Made by a program: the position numbers and the translations under genes
Origin: Oegoconia quadripuncta
Lineage: Eukaryota > Arthropoda > Insecta > Lepidoptera > Autostichidae
Assembly (NCBI GenBank): GCA_949316235.1
Contig: OX438757.1
Span: forward strand, 8,054,657 to 8,118,656
Direction: 5' to 3'
DNA length: 64,000 bases
The notes under the pieces: model-generated
What the model was told of the DNA's origin: nothing
Database searches by the model: none
What the model saw: the letters and a program-made list of their open reading frames with translations, nothing else
Part shown: positions 46,997 through 61,600 of the stretch, piece after piece
Layout of the letters: each line of letters starts with the position of its first letter
Position numbering within the stretch: position 1 is the first letter of the stretch

Positions 46997-47176
46997 AAAA
47001 AAAAACTAACGAAGTATTCAAGTATCAAGAGTCTAGCCTTCTGAAGGTTCATTTTTAAGTTTTATGTTTGTTGCCTAGCAACAAAGGGTGTATTTTGTTA
47101 TAGGTACGGGAACTATCATATAAACTCAGAATGCAAGACTCTTTTGATACTTCAATACTTTCATTAGTTTTTTTTT
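46997..47176. mobile_element. MITE-like element with about 45-bp terminal inverted repeats
   Basis: The left end AAAAAAAAACTAACGAAGTA continues through TTCAAGTATCAAGAGTC. The right end is its complement with four or five changes, ending ATTAGTTTTTTTTT. A short palindrome TTGTTGCCTAGCAACAA lies in the middle. There is no coding capacity. Confidence 0.78.
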
Positions 47177-49017
47177 CAGACTGTTGCACCAAATGTAATA
47201 TTAATAGTGACGTTTTCAAGTGATAATTTTATCCTATGAAATAAAATATTTTGAATTTTGAATTTTTTGAAAATATAATCGATTGATTTTTCGTATGGTA
47301 GTAGCTATTAATATAAGTAATTTATATGTTTTTTTTCATAATTGTATTTTCAAAACATCTTGTTGGAAAGAGCTGTCTAAAAATAAATTGCCATTTATTT
47401 CTTTTATTTTTCTCGTATAAAACATTAATAAAATTATAGGGTATACTACCACTCAAACTACGTATTCGTTCGATTTTGTTTCGATCTTTAGCTGCTATGA
47501 ATTAGGAGACATACAAGATTGAAAAATAATGTTAGGAAAATACATTTTTCACATTATTTTTGTGACAGTTCAAGATAGAGGGCTGAAAGTTGGAGTGATT
47601 ATTAGTTATGAGGAGACAAACAATTGACATTTACCAATTCAACTATTACTCACAGGGGCCACACGTCCTTCCTTAGCCTGCTAAACCCTTTCGAAATGAT
47701 ATTGCTTAGACATATAGATATGGGCAGTGTACAGAAAAAAATTCAGATTCATCCACCTTCTGCTCCTACACGGGACTGAAAATACTGCCTCAAGAAATAA
47801 ACGGTACCTAACACGATCTGTGCCGGCTGACTTATCAATTAATTCTCGCAATAGAACGCACATATAGTTGCTTTACCTTCCTTAACAGGCGCTTTCTGTA
47901 TACTCTATACTCGTATAATTTAACCCCGCGCTATGAATGACCCGGACTTAATCTCTGATCAAGCGCGGAGGCGCGCAGGGCCCGGGGCATAAATCAGGCT
48001 CCCCTCGCGATGACGCCCGACGGAGCCTTCAATTTGGCACATCCTTAAAATGACACACGAGAAGAACGCCCCCCTAACGACACCGCGTCAACTCTCGCAC
48101 CGTGCTTATAAATAAATCGCAAGCACATTACACGCTTTGAATTATCATTATTCGCTTACAAAATGTATTTTGAAATAAAATTATTTTTTTGTTAAAAGTT
48201 AACTAAACAAAAATTATTATTAGCATGTGATGAAGTTATAACCATTACTAATCTAAAACTATCTTAATGATAACAATGACAATGAAATCGTCGTATCGAA
48301 ATCGATAAAGGTGCAGGTCAGGTCCTATCAAAACACGCAACCTAAACAAGAGGCTACTTGGATGGGTGGGCATCCAAACATCGGGCTATCGATCTGATCG
48401 TGAGGGCCGGGAGGAGTGTGTCGGTGTCGCAGATTGAAAGCAATCAGGGCGGCGTCGTCGTAGACAAACTGTCGGGGTGGGCCTTAATTGGCGGTCGCGG
48501 AGATTTATGCGGGAAGCAGCTCGTCACGCGGTCGCCGATTTCACAGGACCGCACGACCCATCGGGACGACCTTAACGGCATAGAATAAACACACTTTCAT
48601 TTCATCATATAATGCCTACAAATTAGGAACCCAGCGAACGCTACCTCGTTCATAGAATTTTAGTACTTCAGTTGGGTCTTGGAGAATTCTCAAACGACAT
48701 GAAAAAAAAAAGATCTTATTAACCAGACCGTTATGTCTGCGGCTAGGCGCCTTGATAGATTCGTTCCACACTCAAACAAAGAAATCTTTTACATGTGTCG
48801 GTACGATTACGATCATGTTGCGGTTCTTTATAGTAATTTCCAGATGGTATCAACAATAACTACGTTTAACGAGTTTCAAGTAGCCCGGGGAAGGTTTCAC
48901 CTGATCTACTCCATTTGTGGTCTACTTCAGACCATACTCAATAGTCCAGTCAAGATATGCGCTCTGTTATTACGCTAAGTTAGATGTTCAAAGAGGTTTT
49001 AAAAGCATAACGCCAAA
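47177..49017. other. non-coding stretch with GC-rich islands
   Basis: Islands at about 47930-48110 and 48380-48580 are GC-rich. The frames at 48358-48588 and 48733-48978 (plus) have no recognised domain. Confidence 0.45.
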
Positions 49018-49220
49018 AGTTTCAAAATTATTATTATTGTGGAACAACGATATCCCCACGGCGTCAGTCTTTCCTCAATCCTATAACCTTGGGATTTTCT
49101 AGAGCAGAGGTGAATAGGCATTTACTGGGCTCGCGTGCTTCAACTTCGATCACATCGTCACTTTTTATCAGGTGAAATTGTGGTCAAACGACTATCCAGT
49201 TAATCATAAAAAAAAAACTT
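49018..49220 (+). pseudogene. LINE 3' end, C-terminal RT tail remnant
   Basis: The plus strand reads WNNDIPTASVFPQSYNLGIF followed by a stop where related proteins continue (F.SRV..HL). It then has TGTGGTCAAACGACTATCC and TTAATCATAAAAAAAAA. It is the same family as 22221-22520. Confidence 0.78.
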
Positions 49221-49510
49221 TTCGAATGTATTTTGGCCTAAAGGGATGCATATTTTATAGTGTAGGTAATGTAGAATTTATTATTAATGATCTATGACTT
49301 AATCGTCACCGCTGCGAATGTTGGCCTTTGACAAACACTGCCACACATATTAACACATTTGAAAATTGCTAGGGTAATAATTACAATTTATTATCCACAC
49401 ACATATAAATATAAGCTATACAATTATTTCTTCAGGATACACACAATTAAGGCTCGTATCAATAAAAGTATCCTAAGACAGTTAAACTCAAGTTAACACT
49501 TGAGATTTAA
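49221..49510. other. non-coding, nothing recognised
   Basis: AT-rich sequence between a LINE tail and a SINE head. No feature was recognised. Confidence 0.5.
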
Positions 49511-49511
49511 C

Positions 49512-49615
49512 ACTTGACGACCTGTTTGGTGCGGTGGTTAGAAACTTTGATTGGTATACCAAAAGGTCGCGGGTTCGTATTCCGCTGGGAGTATAAATGG
49601 AGCTGTGTGTATATT
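49512..49615 (+). mobile_element. SINE-3-like head
   Basis: TTGACGACCTGTTTGGTGCGG (box A region) and AGGTCGCGGGTTCGTATTCC (box B near 49570-49582), then a short body with GAGCTGTGTGTATATTT. It is related to 6103-6250 and 54420-54500. Confidence 0.68.
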
Positions 49616-49731
49616 TATTTTTTTGGACACTATTTCTAATTTACATAGTATAAAAAAAATAATATTGAGAGTGAGACTCGATCTTAATGCTGAGACTGCT
49701 CCACCAATACGACCCTCAGTTTGAAATACAT

Positions 49732-50188
49732 AACTTCATGACCTTCATGCCAAATGGGGTGGTCAGAAATAGTGACGTGCCCTCCATTCAGGCAGAAAGG
49801 TAGTGCCTACCCTAAATATTGTAAACATTATCACGATAACTGATTCATACAGATGTGAACAGGAATATTCTAAACAGTAGCGAGGATTGCTCTAAGAGTA
49901 CGTTAATTTGTCATTGCATTTTTTCTCATTTAATAGCAAATTTTATCATTCTGCCTACCCTGTGACAAAATGCTGTGCACGCCATTGGTCAGAGATAGCC
50001 CAATAGGTAAAACCACCTCCATGTTTCAGCTTTCGAAATATACAAAAATAAACAAGTGACAGGGGTCAGTCCATCGTCGTTGAAACTTGGAGGAAAGTCC
50101 CTTTACAGTCCTTTAAAGTCCTTTTACGACACCCACCGGAAGAGACGGGTTGGGTCTATTCTTTTTATGTGCTGAAACTACACAGCAC
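49732..50188 (+). repeat. R3 dispersed repeat, copy 4, interrupted
   Basis: The left part ends GCCAAATGGGGTGGTCAGAA at about 49771. The right part resumes with TTGGTCAGAGATAGCCC at 49985 and runs to CACCGGAAGAGACGGG, GGTCTATTC and CTACACAGCAC. The interruption is the element at 49772-49985. Confidence 0.78.
49772..49985. mobile_element. small element nested inside R3 copy 4, 12-bp TSD
   Basis: The 214-bp insert GTGACGTGCCCTCC...GTGCACGCCAT is bounded by TGGTCAGAAATA (49760-49771) and TGGTCAGAGATA (49986-49997), a duplicated target with one later change. The ends carry a subterminal inverted motif AGGCAGAA. It has no coding capacity. Confidence 0.8.
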
Positions 50189-52441
50189 AAATACATAATG
50201 TTAAAAGAGAAAAAAAAGAAACATTCACGACATACTTAATAGCCTAATTTAGATTGACATTATATGATATTCTGGAAATCTCAACGGATGTCCAAATTTA
50301 GCCTTCGATGCGAGGAAATTGTTTTTTTAGTCGACAAATGCTAGCCAGTATGGAATGGAATAAAACGTCTAGTCTAGGAGTAATAATCATACAAATTTTA
50401 ACATTTTTACTAATAATAGGATTACCTCTGGACCAATTTTTATAAGGCAAATATAGTTATTTTGTGGCGTAATTACTGTCATTTTCCTGTTCACCTCTAA
50501 CGTTAACACGTTTAGGAAGACTGCACCAAACACAATAGAAGTTTTATTAATATAACGTCGAGTTCTCCATGAATGTGTTAAGCATGTGCTAGGAGTGAAT
50601 CATCACAGTAGCCATAAGATTGAACCTTGAGTTTCTAAATGGTCTAAATATTCCAGAGATTGTTGTTTTCTTCAGACTTTACCATTCAAAATACATATAG
50701 GCATTTATTAATTAATATTTGTTTTAGCATTACTATTTATGACTGAGGATGCGTTTCACCATAAACTCATAAGAGTGACGACTCCAGTATTTCATATTGA
50801 CGATTAAGAACTAAATATAGGAATAGAAAAACGCAGCCACGCAATTTCATAGCCACCATGACTCAGTGGTTGAGAATTCTGTCTGCGGTACAAGAACTCT
50901 CGGATTCGATCACACTATCCGCTGTTGTGGTTAATGATAATAAGTGATACATGCTTAAAGTTAAATTTAGGCTAGTCTTATGCTGGTCTAATAGCGAGAA
51001 CACAAAAGAGATGATATTTTAGTTTTTTCAACAGTTTAATTTGATTCCTTCAGTACAATATCCACAAAGGTATAGAGAAGAGATATCCAGAGACAGTTCA
51101 GTACAACATCCACAAAGGTGTAGAGTAGTGTAGTGTAGATGATAATTAAGAAGGACTAAATTCCTTTGACGATTTCTGAAAGAAATAAATTAAACTAAAA
51201 TGTCATGTCCTTTTTGTGTGCTCGTAATTAAAGGATAAGACTACCGTAAATTAATATTCCCCTATTATAAAAAATCTAATATAATTAATTAGCTGGTACA
51301 TACGCCCGGGGATAAATTGAAGTAAGAATGTTACGGACTAAATGAAAAATGTTAAATAATTTTTATCTATCACAAGTATATCTAAGTTAATTAAAATTCC
51401 ATTTGATGGTTCCACGCGTTCCTTTGGCTGGAATAATACAGAGTAATTGATTGATCCGCACTCATGCTATTTAACAGCACAAGTGATAATTGTTGTGTAA
51501 GTAATGTAATCTGGCTTATTGATTGTATTTAATTTTGATACCTATAAAATGATTAAAAGTAAAACTAAACCAGTCTAGAGATGAGACTAAAAGTATATCT
51601 AGATAAATATTTGTTTGAAAAGTAATATAACAGCACTGCTCAATGGAATGTTATAGTCTATACAAGGAAGAAAAAACTTAATAAAGGTGGTGACGAGGTA
51701 GATGCAAAATGTAAAGACATATTTATCATACATTTGCTGAGTTGTTTAACATACAACTCAATTACATGGCTTAAAAATTTTGCGTCGTCTTTTACCATGT
51801 TCAAGAAAGCTTAATAATATATAGTAGGATAAAATTTTCCTGTGTTTTATTATTACTTAAGTACGTCATTCTAATTTAATTGGGATCGCAAAGTAGAATG
51901 TAAGCGTTCTATGATGTTGATATAGCAAGTAATATTACACTTAAATTGACAAAGAAATTCCTTTTAAAGCAATATACCTGCAAGCAATTTATTTTTCATT
52001 GGCAACGAGGAACAAAATTACTTAAGTCTTTTTATCTGACACCGGCTAACGGTATTTGTGCATGATCGTAGGTACCTGAACTCAATATAAAGAATAGCGA
52101 TGTTCGCATAGGTGTAATATTTAAATATTCAGCCACCAAATGTTGAAACAACTTGCCGCCTCCTCTCAGACAACTTAGGTCAATTTTGTCACATTTAAAC
52201 GCAAATTAAAGTTGTATTTATTAAATCACCAAATTAACTTTCCCTTGGCTGGCCTAGTTGTTCTATCATACCTGCGATGACGGGGCGACAAACCTTTTAT
52301 TTCACTTTGCATTTATAATTACCTATTATATAAATTATATTATCATACTGCTTCCCCATTTTACTGTACCTACTCTTTCATATATTTATATTATTGTTTG
52401 CTTCTTCAGATTATTATAAATTACCAGTATATGTAAATATT
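50189..52441. other. non-coding stretch with one tRNA-like scrap
   Basis: GCCACCATGACTCAGTGGTTGAG with TCTCGGATTCGATCACACTA at 50850-50910 resembles a decayed SINE or tRNA-type head. Otherwise nothing was recognised. Confidence 0.5.
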
Positions 52442-52855
52442 AACTTTTTTTTTTTTTTTTTTTATATGAGAGGGCGGCAAACGAGCATGCGGGTCACCTG
52501 ATGGAAAGCAATCACCGCCACCCATGGGCACCCGTAACACCAAAAGGGTCACAGATGCGTTGCCGGCCTTTGAGGAAGGTCCACCCCAGAATAAGTAGGG
52601 CAGCCTGAGCGATGAGGGATTCTCCAGCAGTGCTGGTACCCTCCTGGGGTACTAACTCTTTAAATACCGCTACCATTCTGGAGAGAGACTGGAAGGTGGG
52701 CCTCCGGCGCCCTCGCTCACCGGACGAAGCGCAGTGGCAAAACTACTCAGACGTCGGTCTTCTGCGAGAGGGTGGTACTTCCCCGGTCGAGCCGGCCCAT
52801 TCATGCTGCAAGCTAATAGCTTACAGCGTGGCTCTACCACTACATATATTATATT
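52442..52855 (-). mobile_element. poly(A) retroposon (SINE-like), long copy
   Basis: On the minus strand, a roughly 390-bp sequence ends GGTGACCCGCATGCTCGTTT, GCCGCCCTCTCATATA and a 19-base poly(A) (T run at 52445-52463). Fragments of the same 3' end occur at 15620-15730 and 63633-63695. The plus-strand frame at 52612-52857 is antisense to it and is not called. A short ATATTAA flanks both sides and may be the target duplication. Confidence 0.75.
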
Positions 52856-54405
52856 AAATAATGTTTAATTTTTATCTATATGCAACTGTTATATTTAGTC
52901 ATATGTATGTATTAGCATTGCACAACTAGAAGAACTGTCCGAATCACATCGGAGGCTCTTGACGTTGGGCACCTCTGAAAACCAGGGCTGTAGCAATTGC
53001 TACATGATATGCTGAGATGGAGTCAATTTTTGACATCACACTGCACTCACCGCATTTCAAAATCTCCCTGTTTTTGTATGTTGTTGTAATTTTCTTGTTA
53101 TTATTAATATTGCTGTTATAGTGTGATGTTAAATAAATATAGGAATGTTTATATCTAATACTGGCCAAGATACCTTCATTTGCTGTGAGCGAAGAGAATG
53201 ACATTACATAGAAAGAACCGGGTGTACTGATTTCCATGATCTGAGAATTAAAAGAAACCGGATTAGAACTAATTTGCTGATGAAATTAAAGCGTACGATA
53301 TCACAACCAGACAAAGTGCAAGTATTTTTAACGTCTTCAGCATTATTTCACTCTATATTCTAACCAATCCTGTAGGTACCTAGAGGAATCGATAGTTAAA
53401 ATATATGTGGCACTTAAACGAAACAGGGGTCTCCAGACGACAGTGCGTTGTTTTTGCGGGGTGATTGCGGCGAGCGGGGGACAGGGTTGAACTAACCCCC
53501 TTAAGGAGTGGGGGGTGCCGTTTTCAATTTGCTTTATTTGCGCTTGTTTTAATAGCGCTCACTCCTTATTGCCCGTGCGGACGGCCAGCCAAATTGCTTC
53601 GTGCCTGGACGCCTTTTGATTAAGGAGGCACACGCGCGACGGAACGCCGCGGAAAAACAATGTGACCATTTGTATGTATAGACTAGAGCAAGAGTCGCGA
53701 AAAAAATCGTCTCCATTATATTTACAGACATTATAATATCACAAGTATTATATGGAATGTCCCTGCCTAAAACATTAATTATTCCTACGTCCTACTAATA
53801 TCCAGATCTGCGTTCCTACCTGCAAAATTCCCAAGTAACATATTCGACGCATCTCTTTCTCTCGCATGGGCAACGTTAAAGTTTCAGTAATCGTTTTAAA
53901 AATATATGACCGGAAAAATTGCGATCAGCTAATTAAAAATAAATCAAAAGCGAGTTCTCTCATCTAAATAAGACATTACCTTTTGTTTACAAATGTTGTG
54001 TACCTACTGTCAAAATTATATTTTAAAAAAACCATAAAGTAAACCCACACAGTGTTTGTAGACAAACATTCGATTCGTCATATAAAATAATGAGCCGAAA
54101 ATAAACACGAACAGAAGATATAAACAAACAGGTTCATGTCACACGGTCGTATAATTTGTGGAGTGCAGTCGATTCAGTGTCGCCGCTCGTGTCAACAGAC
54201 AGTGGCACCGGTGTCGACACTCATTGTATCGCGATAACTATCGGATTAATTTAATTATCACCACACGTCATGTGTCTAATGAAAGGATCTCAATTCATGT
54301 GGCTTTTTTGATCTCCTATACAGTCCAATAGAATGACCAGGTGGATCGTGGGTCGATCACATAAACGCACAGGTTGGGCAGTTTGACTCCGGATAGAGGG
54401 GCAAA
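52856..54405. other. non-coding stretch, nothing firmly recognised
   Basis: A 97-codon minus-strand frame at 52944-53237 has no recognised domain. GC-rich patches lie at 53430-53680 and 54160-54235. No exon was identified. Confidence 0.45.
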
Positions 54406-54419
54406 GGCTCATTGCACAA

Positions 54420-54505
54420 ACGATCTATTTGGAGTAGCGGTTAGAAACCCTGACTGCTATATTAAGAGGTCGCGGGTTCGAATCCCGTTAGGGGCATATC
54501 TTAAT
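54420..54505 (+). mobile_element. SINE-3-like head
   Basis: ATCTATTTGGAGTAGCGGTTAG and GGTCGCGGGTTCGAATCCCG (box B near 54469-54486), then TTAGGGGCATATC. It is related to the heads at 6103 and 49512. Confidence 0.65.
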
Positions 54506-54664
54506 ATCTTTATTATACACAAAATTATTACAGAAATATGCATTGTATATAAAATGTGGCGAGCTTAACTCCGATAGAGTTTTCTACCAGCAAACCTTAG
54601 AGATACATATGTTTTTATGATGAATACGGCGGTGTACCCGAGTTATGGATGTTTTCATTTATAT

Positions 54665-54840
54665 ACCGGACGAGTTTTTTAACCGTAAGGAAAAAAAATG
54701 GCGCATATAAGGTAAGTACAATAATGCATATTAGGTATTGGCATACGTAGCTTATTTTTCTTTTTTTTTTCAAACCATCATCGAATAAAGTATTGTGTCA
54801 TTTGACGGTCACGTTTACATAATTACACTTGACTTGATCG
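54665..54840. mobile_element. MITE-A copy 3, partial
   Basis: The terminal CCGGACGAGTTTTTTAACCG continues to AAGGAAAAAAAATGG. The interior GTGTCATTTGACGGTCACGTT is the reverse complement of the matching segment near 29860 in copy 1, so this copy lies in the other orientation. The far terminal repeat was not found. Confidence 0.65.
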
Positions 54841-56689
<1,849 letters not shown>

Positions 56690-56895
56690 TGTTATGAAAA
56701 TAGCTGAAGTAAATCAACCTCACGATGTCCACGTCGGTTAAATGACGGACGGAACACTGCAGAACTGATACTTTTCGACAACCTTCCGAAATGTGGACCC
56801 CATTGTACTCCTTTATCTAACATAATACCTAGGAACAGACTAGTGTTCACAAGCTCCAACTCTTCGTTTCTTACTAAAATAGGTATTTTTGTCAT
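56690..56895 (-). pseudogene. LINE reverse transcriptase fragment
   Basis: The minus strand reads NEELELVNTSLFLGIMLDKG, then VQWGPHFGRLSKSISSAVF. This matches the RT thumb region of Jockey/R1/CR1-like LINEs (the FLGI.LD......H...L block). After about 67 codons the frame is lost, and there is no RT catalytic block nearby, so it is a fragment. Confidence 0.72.
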
Positions 56896-58239
56896 TATGT
56901 AGTGATAATAGTAAACCTAATCAAAAAATCAATCTTATATTTTTGGGTTCAGTAGTATAACATACTCGAATACTCAACGCTTCTCAACTTTAAGAAGCCC
57001 TTAATCTTCATGCTGTTACTATCATATCGTTGACATTCAAAATGACGGAGTTATGGTTAAGGAATTAAAGCAAGTAAAGTAAGTCATGTTTTCAAATTAT
57101 TATCGCATCTATATATTGAGACAAACAAATGTTAGTTGACCGCAAATGCGCTTGCATATTTCAACAGAAGCGGGTGCATACGCTCAACGAGAGCAGTGCT
57201 CATTTCGCGCGATATAATATATCGCAGGTCATGTGTGAGAGCGACATCGGAGACGAGTCCTCGGGTGTCGGACTAATTAGGTGTCGACAATTACTCGCTA
57301 ACGACCGAAATCCGAGACCCGCCCGCAGGAGCTTATTAACCGCCCGACGCGGCGTGCAGTGCTACTTGGCCACGACCGATTCATTCCGACGCTCCCGTAT
57401 CTTTGAACGTTGCATTTCAGCTGTTAATTTACATGCTCCTTTTCAGAAAGTGAGCAGTCTGCTCGGTATTATGGCGCTACGACTTGGCGAATGTTGCCTT
57501 TTTATTAACATGATTATGCTAGGTATGCACTAATTTAAAATACGAATTGTACCTACCTACTCACATAAATGTAATAATAATAAGTAATGTTCGATCAACC
57601 AACAATTTCTGAGGGCATCCAGAGGCAAAATCGAAAATTTCAATATTTTCTTGGTGGGATATCGAGCTAGGCACAAGACGCGGCAGCCCCTATTCTAAAA
57701 TTCTTGACCACAGTTAACCTTTGTGAATAGGTAAACTGTGATTAATTCCAAACAATATACCGTGAAACATTCAAATTAGAAATAAAATATTCTTTTGCAC
57801 GCTCCATAATCCTGAGGGACAGTAATGAATCAACGCAATTCGCTATCCCTATAAACAAAACAACCGATTGTCTACCGAATCTAACAGTAGGCGCAGCAAA
57901 CAATCCTACACTGAGGATATAACTTAATAGAACACGAAGTGTCCGGTGCCACAGCCTGGCGACTGGGCGTGCCTTATTTGCATTTTGATGAGGCCCGACA
58001 CTGATACAATAAACACGTTAGGGTCCGTTCGGAACTCTGGCACCCACGATGGCCGACCCAACTCCGTCCGGCGACGTTTAACTGCATCATTCATAACCGT
58101 GTTCGCTCAATTAACTCTTGCTTTGAATTATACCCTCGCTCGGTCACGTTCAATGATACAATGTTCAAGTTTGTTGAACTGAAACGGCTTTTGGTGACGT
58201 CCAGTGAAAAGATTACTGCGAGTATTCATTTCATATAAC
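56896..58239. other. non-coding stretch with GC-rich islands
   Basis: The DNA at 57120-57420 and 57940-58100 is GC-richer than its surroundings. A possible small exon at 57447-57522 is listed among the findings. No recognised domain occurs in the frames at 57129-57533 and 57946-58182. Confidence 0.45.
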
Positions 58240-58244
58240 ATATT

Positions 58245-58432
58245 TGTTGTAAACTGTGTAGGCAATAGGCGAGCAAAAAATAATAAAGCTTAAAGATTCA
58301 CATGAGACCAACCATCTTTTATTATACTGAAAAGACAGACAAATACAGTCAACGTCAATAATATAGAAAAACATTCTAATTTTAAATCGTTCCATAAAGT
58401 ATAAAACAGCCAGTGACGACTACAATTCAACA
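58245..58432 (-). repeat. Copia-2 3' LTR
   Basis: 188 bp. On the minus strand it starts TGTTGAATTGTAG and ends TTTACAACA. It differs from the 5' LTR at plus-strand positions 58342 and 58429. A purine-rich CTAAGGGCCCG precedes it on the minus strand. Confidence 0.94.
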
Positions 58433-58610
58433 CGGGCCCTTAGTCGGAACTACCGCAGACTGCATTAAAAAAAAAAACAAATGTAACTAACTGTACATGA
58501 CAATATTTTAAAACATATTTCAACATTACTGTACTTATAAAACACATCGTAATATAGAAAAAAAAAACAAATGCATAATGTACAGGCATGAGGAAAAATG
58601 CTAATAATTA

Positions 58611-61600
58611 TCATTTATTTAATCCTACACCGATTACACATCGCAAAAGCTTAACACGAGATAAACCCTTTGTTAAAACATCAGCCATCATTTCTTCTGT
58701 ACTGAGATAAGACAAACAAATTTTGTTCTCCGACACCAACTCTCTAATATAATGATATCGGATATCAATATGTTTTGTACGGTTGTGATGTACAGGGTTC
58801 ATTGCCAGTTTCTGTGCACTTTGGTTATCGTTATAAAGTGTTACAGGACCAGCTAACTCAATGAACTTATTAATAAACCTTTGCAGAAAAACAGCTTCTT
58901 TTGCAGCCGAAGATATAGCCATATACTCGGCTTCGGTTGAAGATAGTGCAACAGTTGGTTGCTTTTTACATTCCCACGAGACTGGTCCATCTCCCAATTT
59001 AAAAACGTAACCAGTGTAGGACCTCCGGTCACGTCCATTTCCCCAGTCCGCATCAGCATAACCAACTAAAACACTTCCGGTCTTTCTAAAACTTAAACCA
59101 TACTCTAACGTACCTTTTAGGTATCGCAGTATGCGTTTCGCAGGTATCCAATGAGCCTGAGTCGGATTTTTATTAAATTGACTCAAATAATGAGTAGCAA
59201 AACATATGTCTGGTCGGGTATTCACAGCCACATATAACAAACACCCAATGAGACTTTGATACGGTACATCAACTATTGCACCTTCTTCCAATGGCAAAGA
59301 TGAAGCTATTGGTGTATCAGCCTCTTTACAATTCTCCATACCAAAACGCTTCATAATATCCAAAATATAACGCCTCTGATTAACCTTAATTGCTCCATTA
59401 TCTTTACTAATATGAAGACCAAGGCAGTAAGTAAGGTTTCCAAGATCTTATATACCAAAAAATTTCTTTAGAGAATTAATTAAACGTGTCAAATCACACT
59501 TACTATTATAAAAGATGATAAGATCGTCAACATATACCGCTAATATAATTAGGTTCGCACCATCTCTTTTAATGTAAACACATGGTTCTGTGTCCGACTG
59601 TACATAACCACTGTCTATGATAACATTATGTATTTTTTTATTCCATGCTCTTGCAGCCTGTTTAAGACCATACAATGCTTTATTCAGGCGGCAAACCTGG
59701 GATTCTTTTCCCTTGAGAGAAAAACCCTCAGGTTGAGCCATATGCACCTTTTCCTCTAGCTCGCCATGTAAAAATGCAGTATCAATATCAAGATGATGCA
59801 TTTGTAAGTCAAGCTCAGCGGCTATCGCTAAAAGTGTCCGTAACGACGAATTGCGGACTACTGGAGAAAAAGTCTCTTCATAATCAACGCCATAGCTTTG
59901 TTTAAAGCCTTTCGCAACTAAACGAGCTTTGTAACGACTGATATAACCATCGGCATCGCGTTTAAGTTTAAAAACCCATTTACATGGAACTACCTTTTGT
60001 CCAGTATTTTCTACTAATGTCCAAGTATTGTTTTTAATTAGAGAGTCGTACTCTTCTTGCATAGCACTAATCCATTTTTCCTTATCAGGCCTCTCCAAAA
60101 CATCCGAATATGAACAAGGTTCATCTTCAAACTCTAAACTACTAATGTTACAAAACTTTACCTGCTTCCGAGGTCTCAAGTTATATATCTTAACGTTACT
60201 AGGACCTGCAACCGGTTCATTCTCTAATTGCATACGCTCCGGTTCAGTTTCTTCAGCATCCAAAAATACATCTACCGGTTCTGTGTCGACTGGAGCGCTA
60301 GTACCCTGCTCCGGCCTCACCTTCGAAATCTGCGAATTGTTAGACGTTAGAATAATGTCTGGGTACTTTTCTAGTTCTTCATTTGTTTCTTTGGTTGAAA
60401 AAACATTTTCAAAGAACACTACGTCACGACCTTTCACAACCTTTCTAATATTGGTCGGATCTCGAAATCTATAATTAGTATTGCAATCAGTATAGCCAAC
60501 AAAAATATATTGTCTAGCTTTCGCATCTAGTTTGTTGCGGTCACAAGACGGAATGTAGACATATGCTCTACACCCAAAAACTTTTAAATGACTTACATCA
60601 GGCACCCTACCGTACCATCTCTCATAAGGAGTAAAGTTAGCTAACGCTCGATGTGGGCATCTATTTTTTAGATAAACCGCAGTTCGGGCTGCCTCTTCCC
60701 ATAACGACTTAGGTAAAAAAGACTCTTGTAACATACAACGTGCTTTTTCAATCACTGACCGTATGGTACGCTCGGCAACTCCATTTTGCTCCGGACAGTA
60801 CTTTACTGTTGTCTGATGCTGAATGCCTTGTGATTTCAAGTAGGACAGAAAATTATCATTTACATACTCTGTACCATTGTCTGTGCGTAAAGCTTTAATC
60901 TTACACGACCTGTCGCGTTCCACTAATAACTGAAACTCTTTAAACTTTACTGCCACATCTGTTTTTGAATGTATAAAGTAAGCAAATATCATTCTAGTAA
61001 AGTCATCTACGAAAATCAACATATATTTATTACCTTCTAATGAGTTAGTTGGGAACGGACCCCATAGGTCCGAATGAACCAAACTTAGTAGTGTCGTACC
61101 TTTATCGTACCCTATAGTCTTAAAAGGTTTTCTGATTTGTTTGCCTTCTATGCAAGCTACGCAAGGATCTTTAGTTAAAACAGAAAAACTAATACCTTTA
61201 GCTCGGCCTCTTCTTAAATGATCCAGTCCAATACGGCATAAATGTCCCAGCCTACGATGCCAAATGTCAGAAGATTCTTGTGACCCGTCAGGCTTCTCTG
61301 ATACCATGGCTGAAGTGGGCGTGATATCCGTACTACTGGTTGTGTTTTGAATATCGGCATTTTCTAATTTGTACAAGCCATTACAAAAATTTCCGCGAAC
61401 TATTGGTTTCCCGGTAAACTTAACTTCCTTTTGCCTGTACATACAACAACCATTCTTACTAAAAACTACAGTCAAACCTTTCTGTACAATCTTATTTACC
61501 GACAAAAGATTAGTACTTAAATTAGGCACATACAAAACATCTCGTATTTTATTGACGAATGGATGATTTTCCAAATAAACATCGCCAAAACCGTTACTGT

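Noticed and set aside
52944..53237. 97-codon minus-strand open frame
   Set aside because: I could not match it to any family and saw no splice sites framing it. It was tested as a possible next membralin exon and does not fit.
57129..57533. 134-codon plus-strand open frame
   Set aside because: No domain is recognisable. The frame crosses what looks like an intron-exon boundary at 57446, and length alone in GC-rich DNA is not enough.
58611..59363. Separate 250-codon gene at the end of Copia-2
   Set aside because: It is the same frame as the upstream polyprotein after one TAA and begins in the middle of RT at a TTG, so it is a continuation and not an independent gene.
60028..60474. 148-codon plus-strand open frame
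   Set aside because: It is antisense to the Copia-2 gag-pol between integrase and RT.
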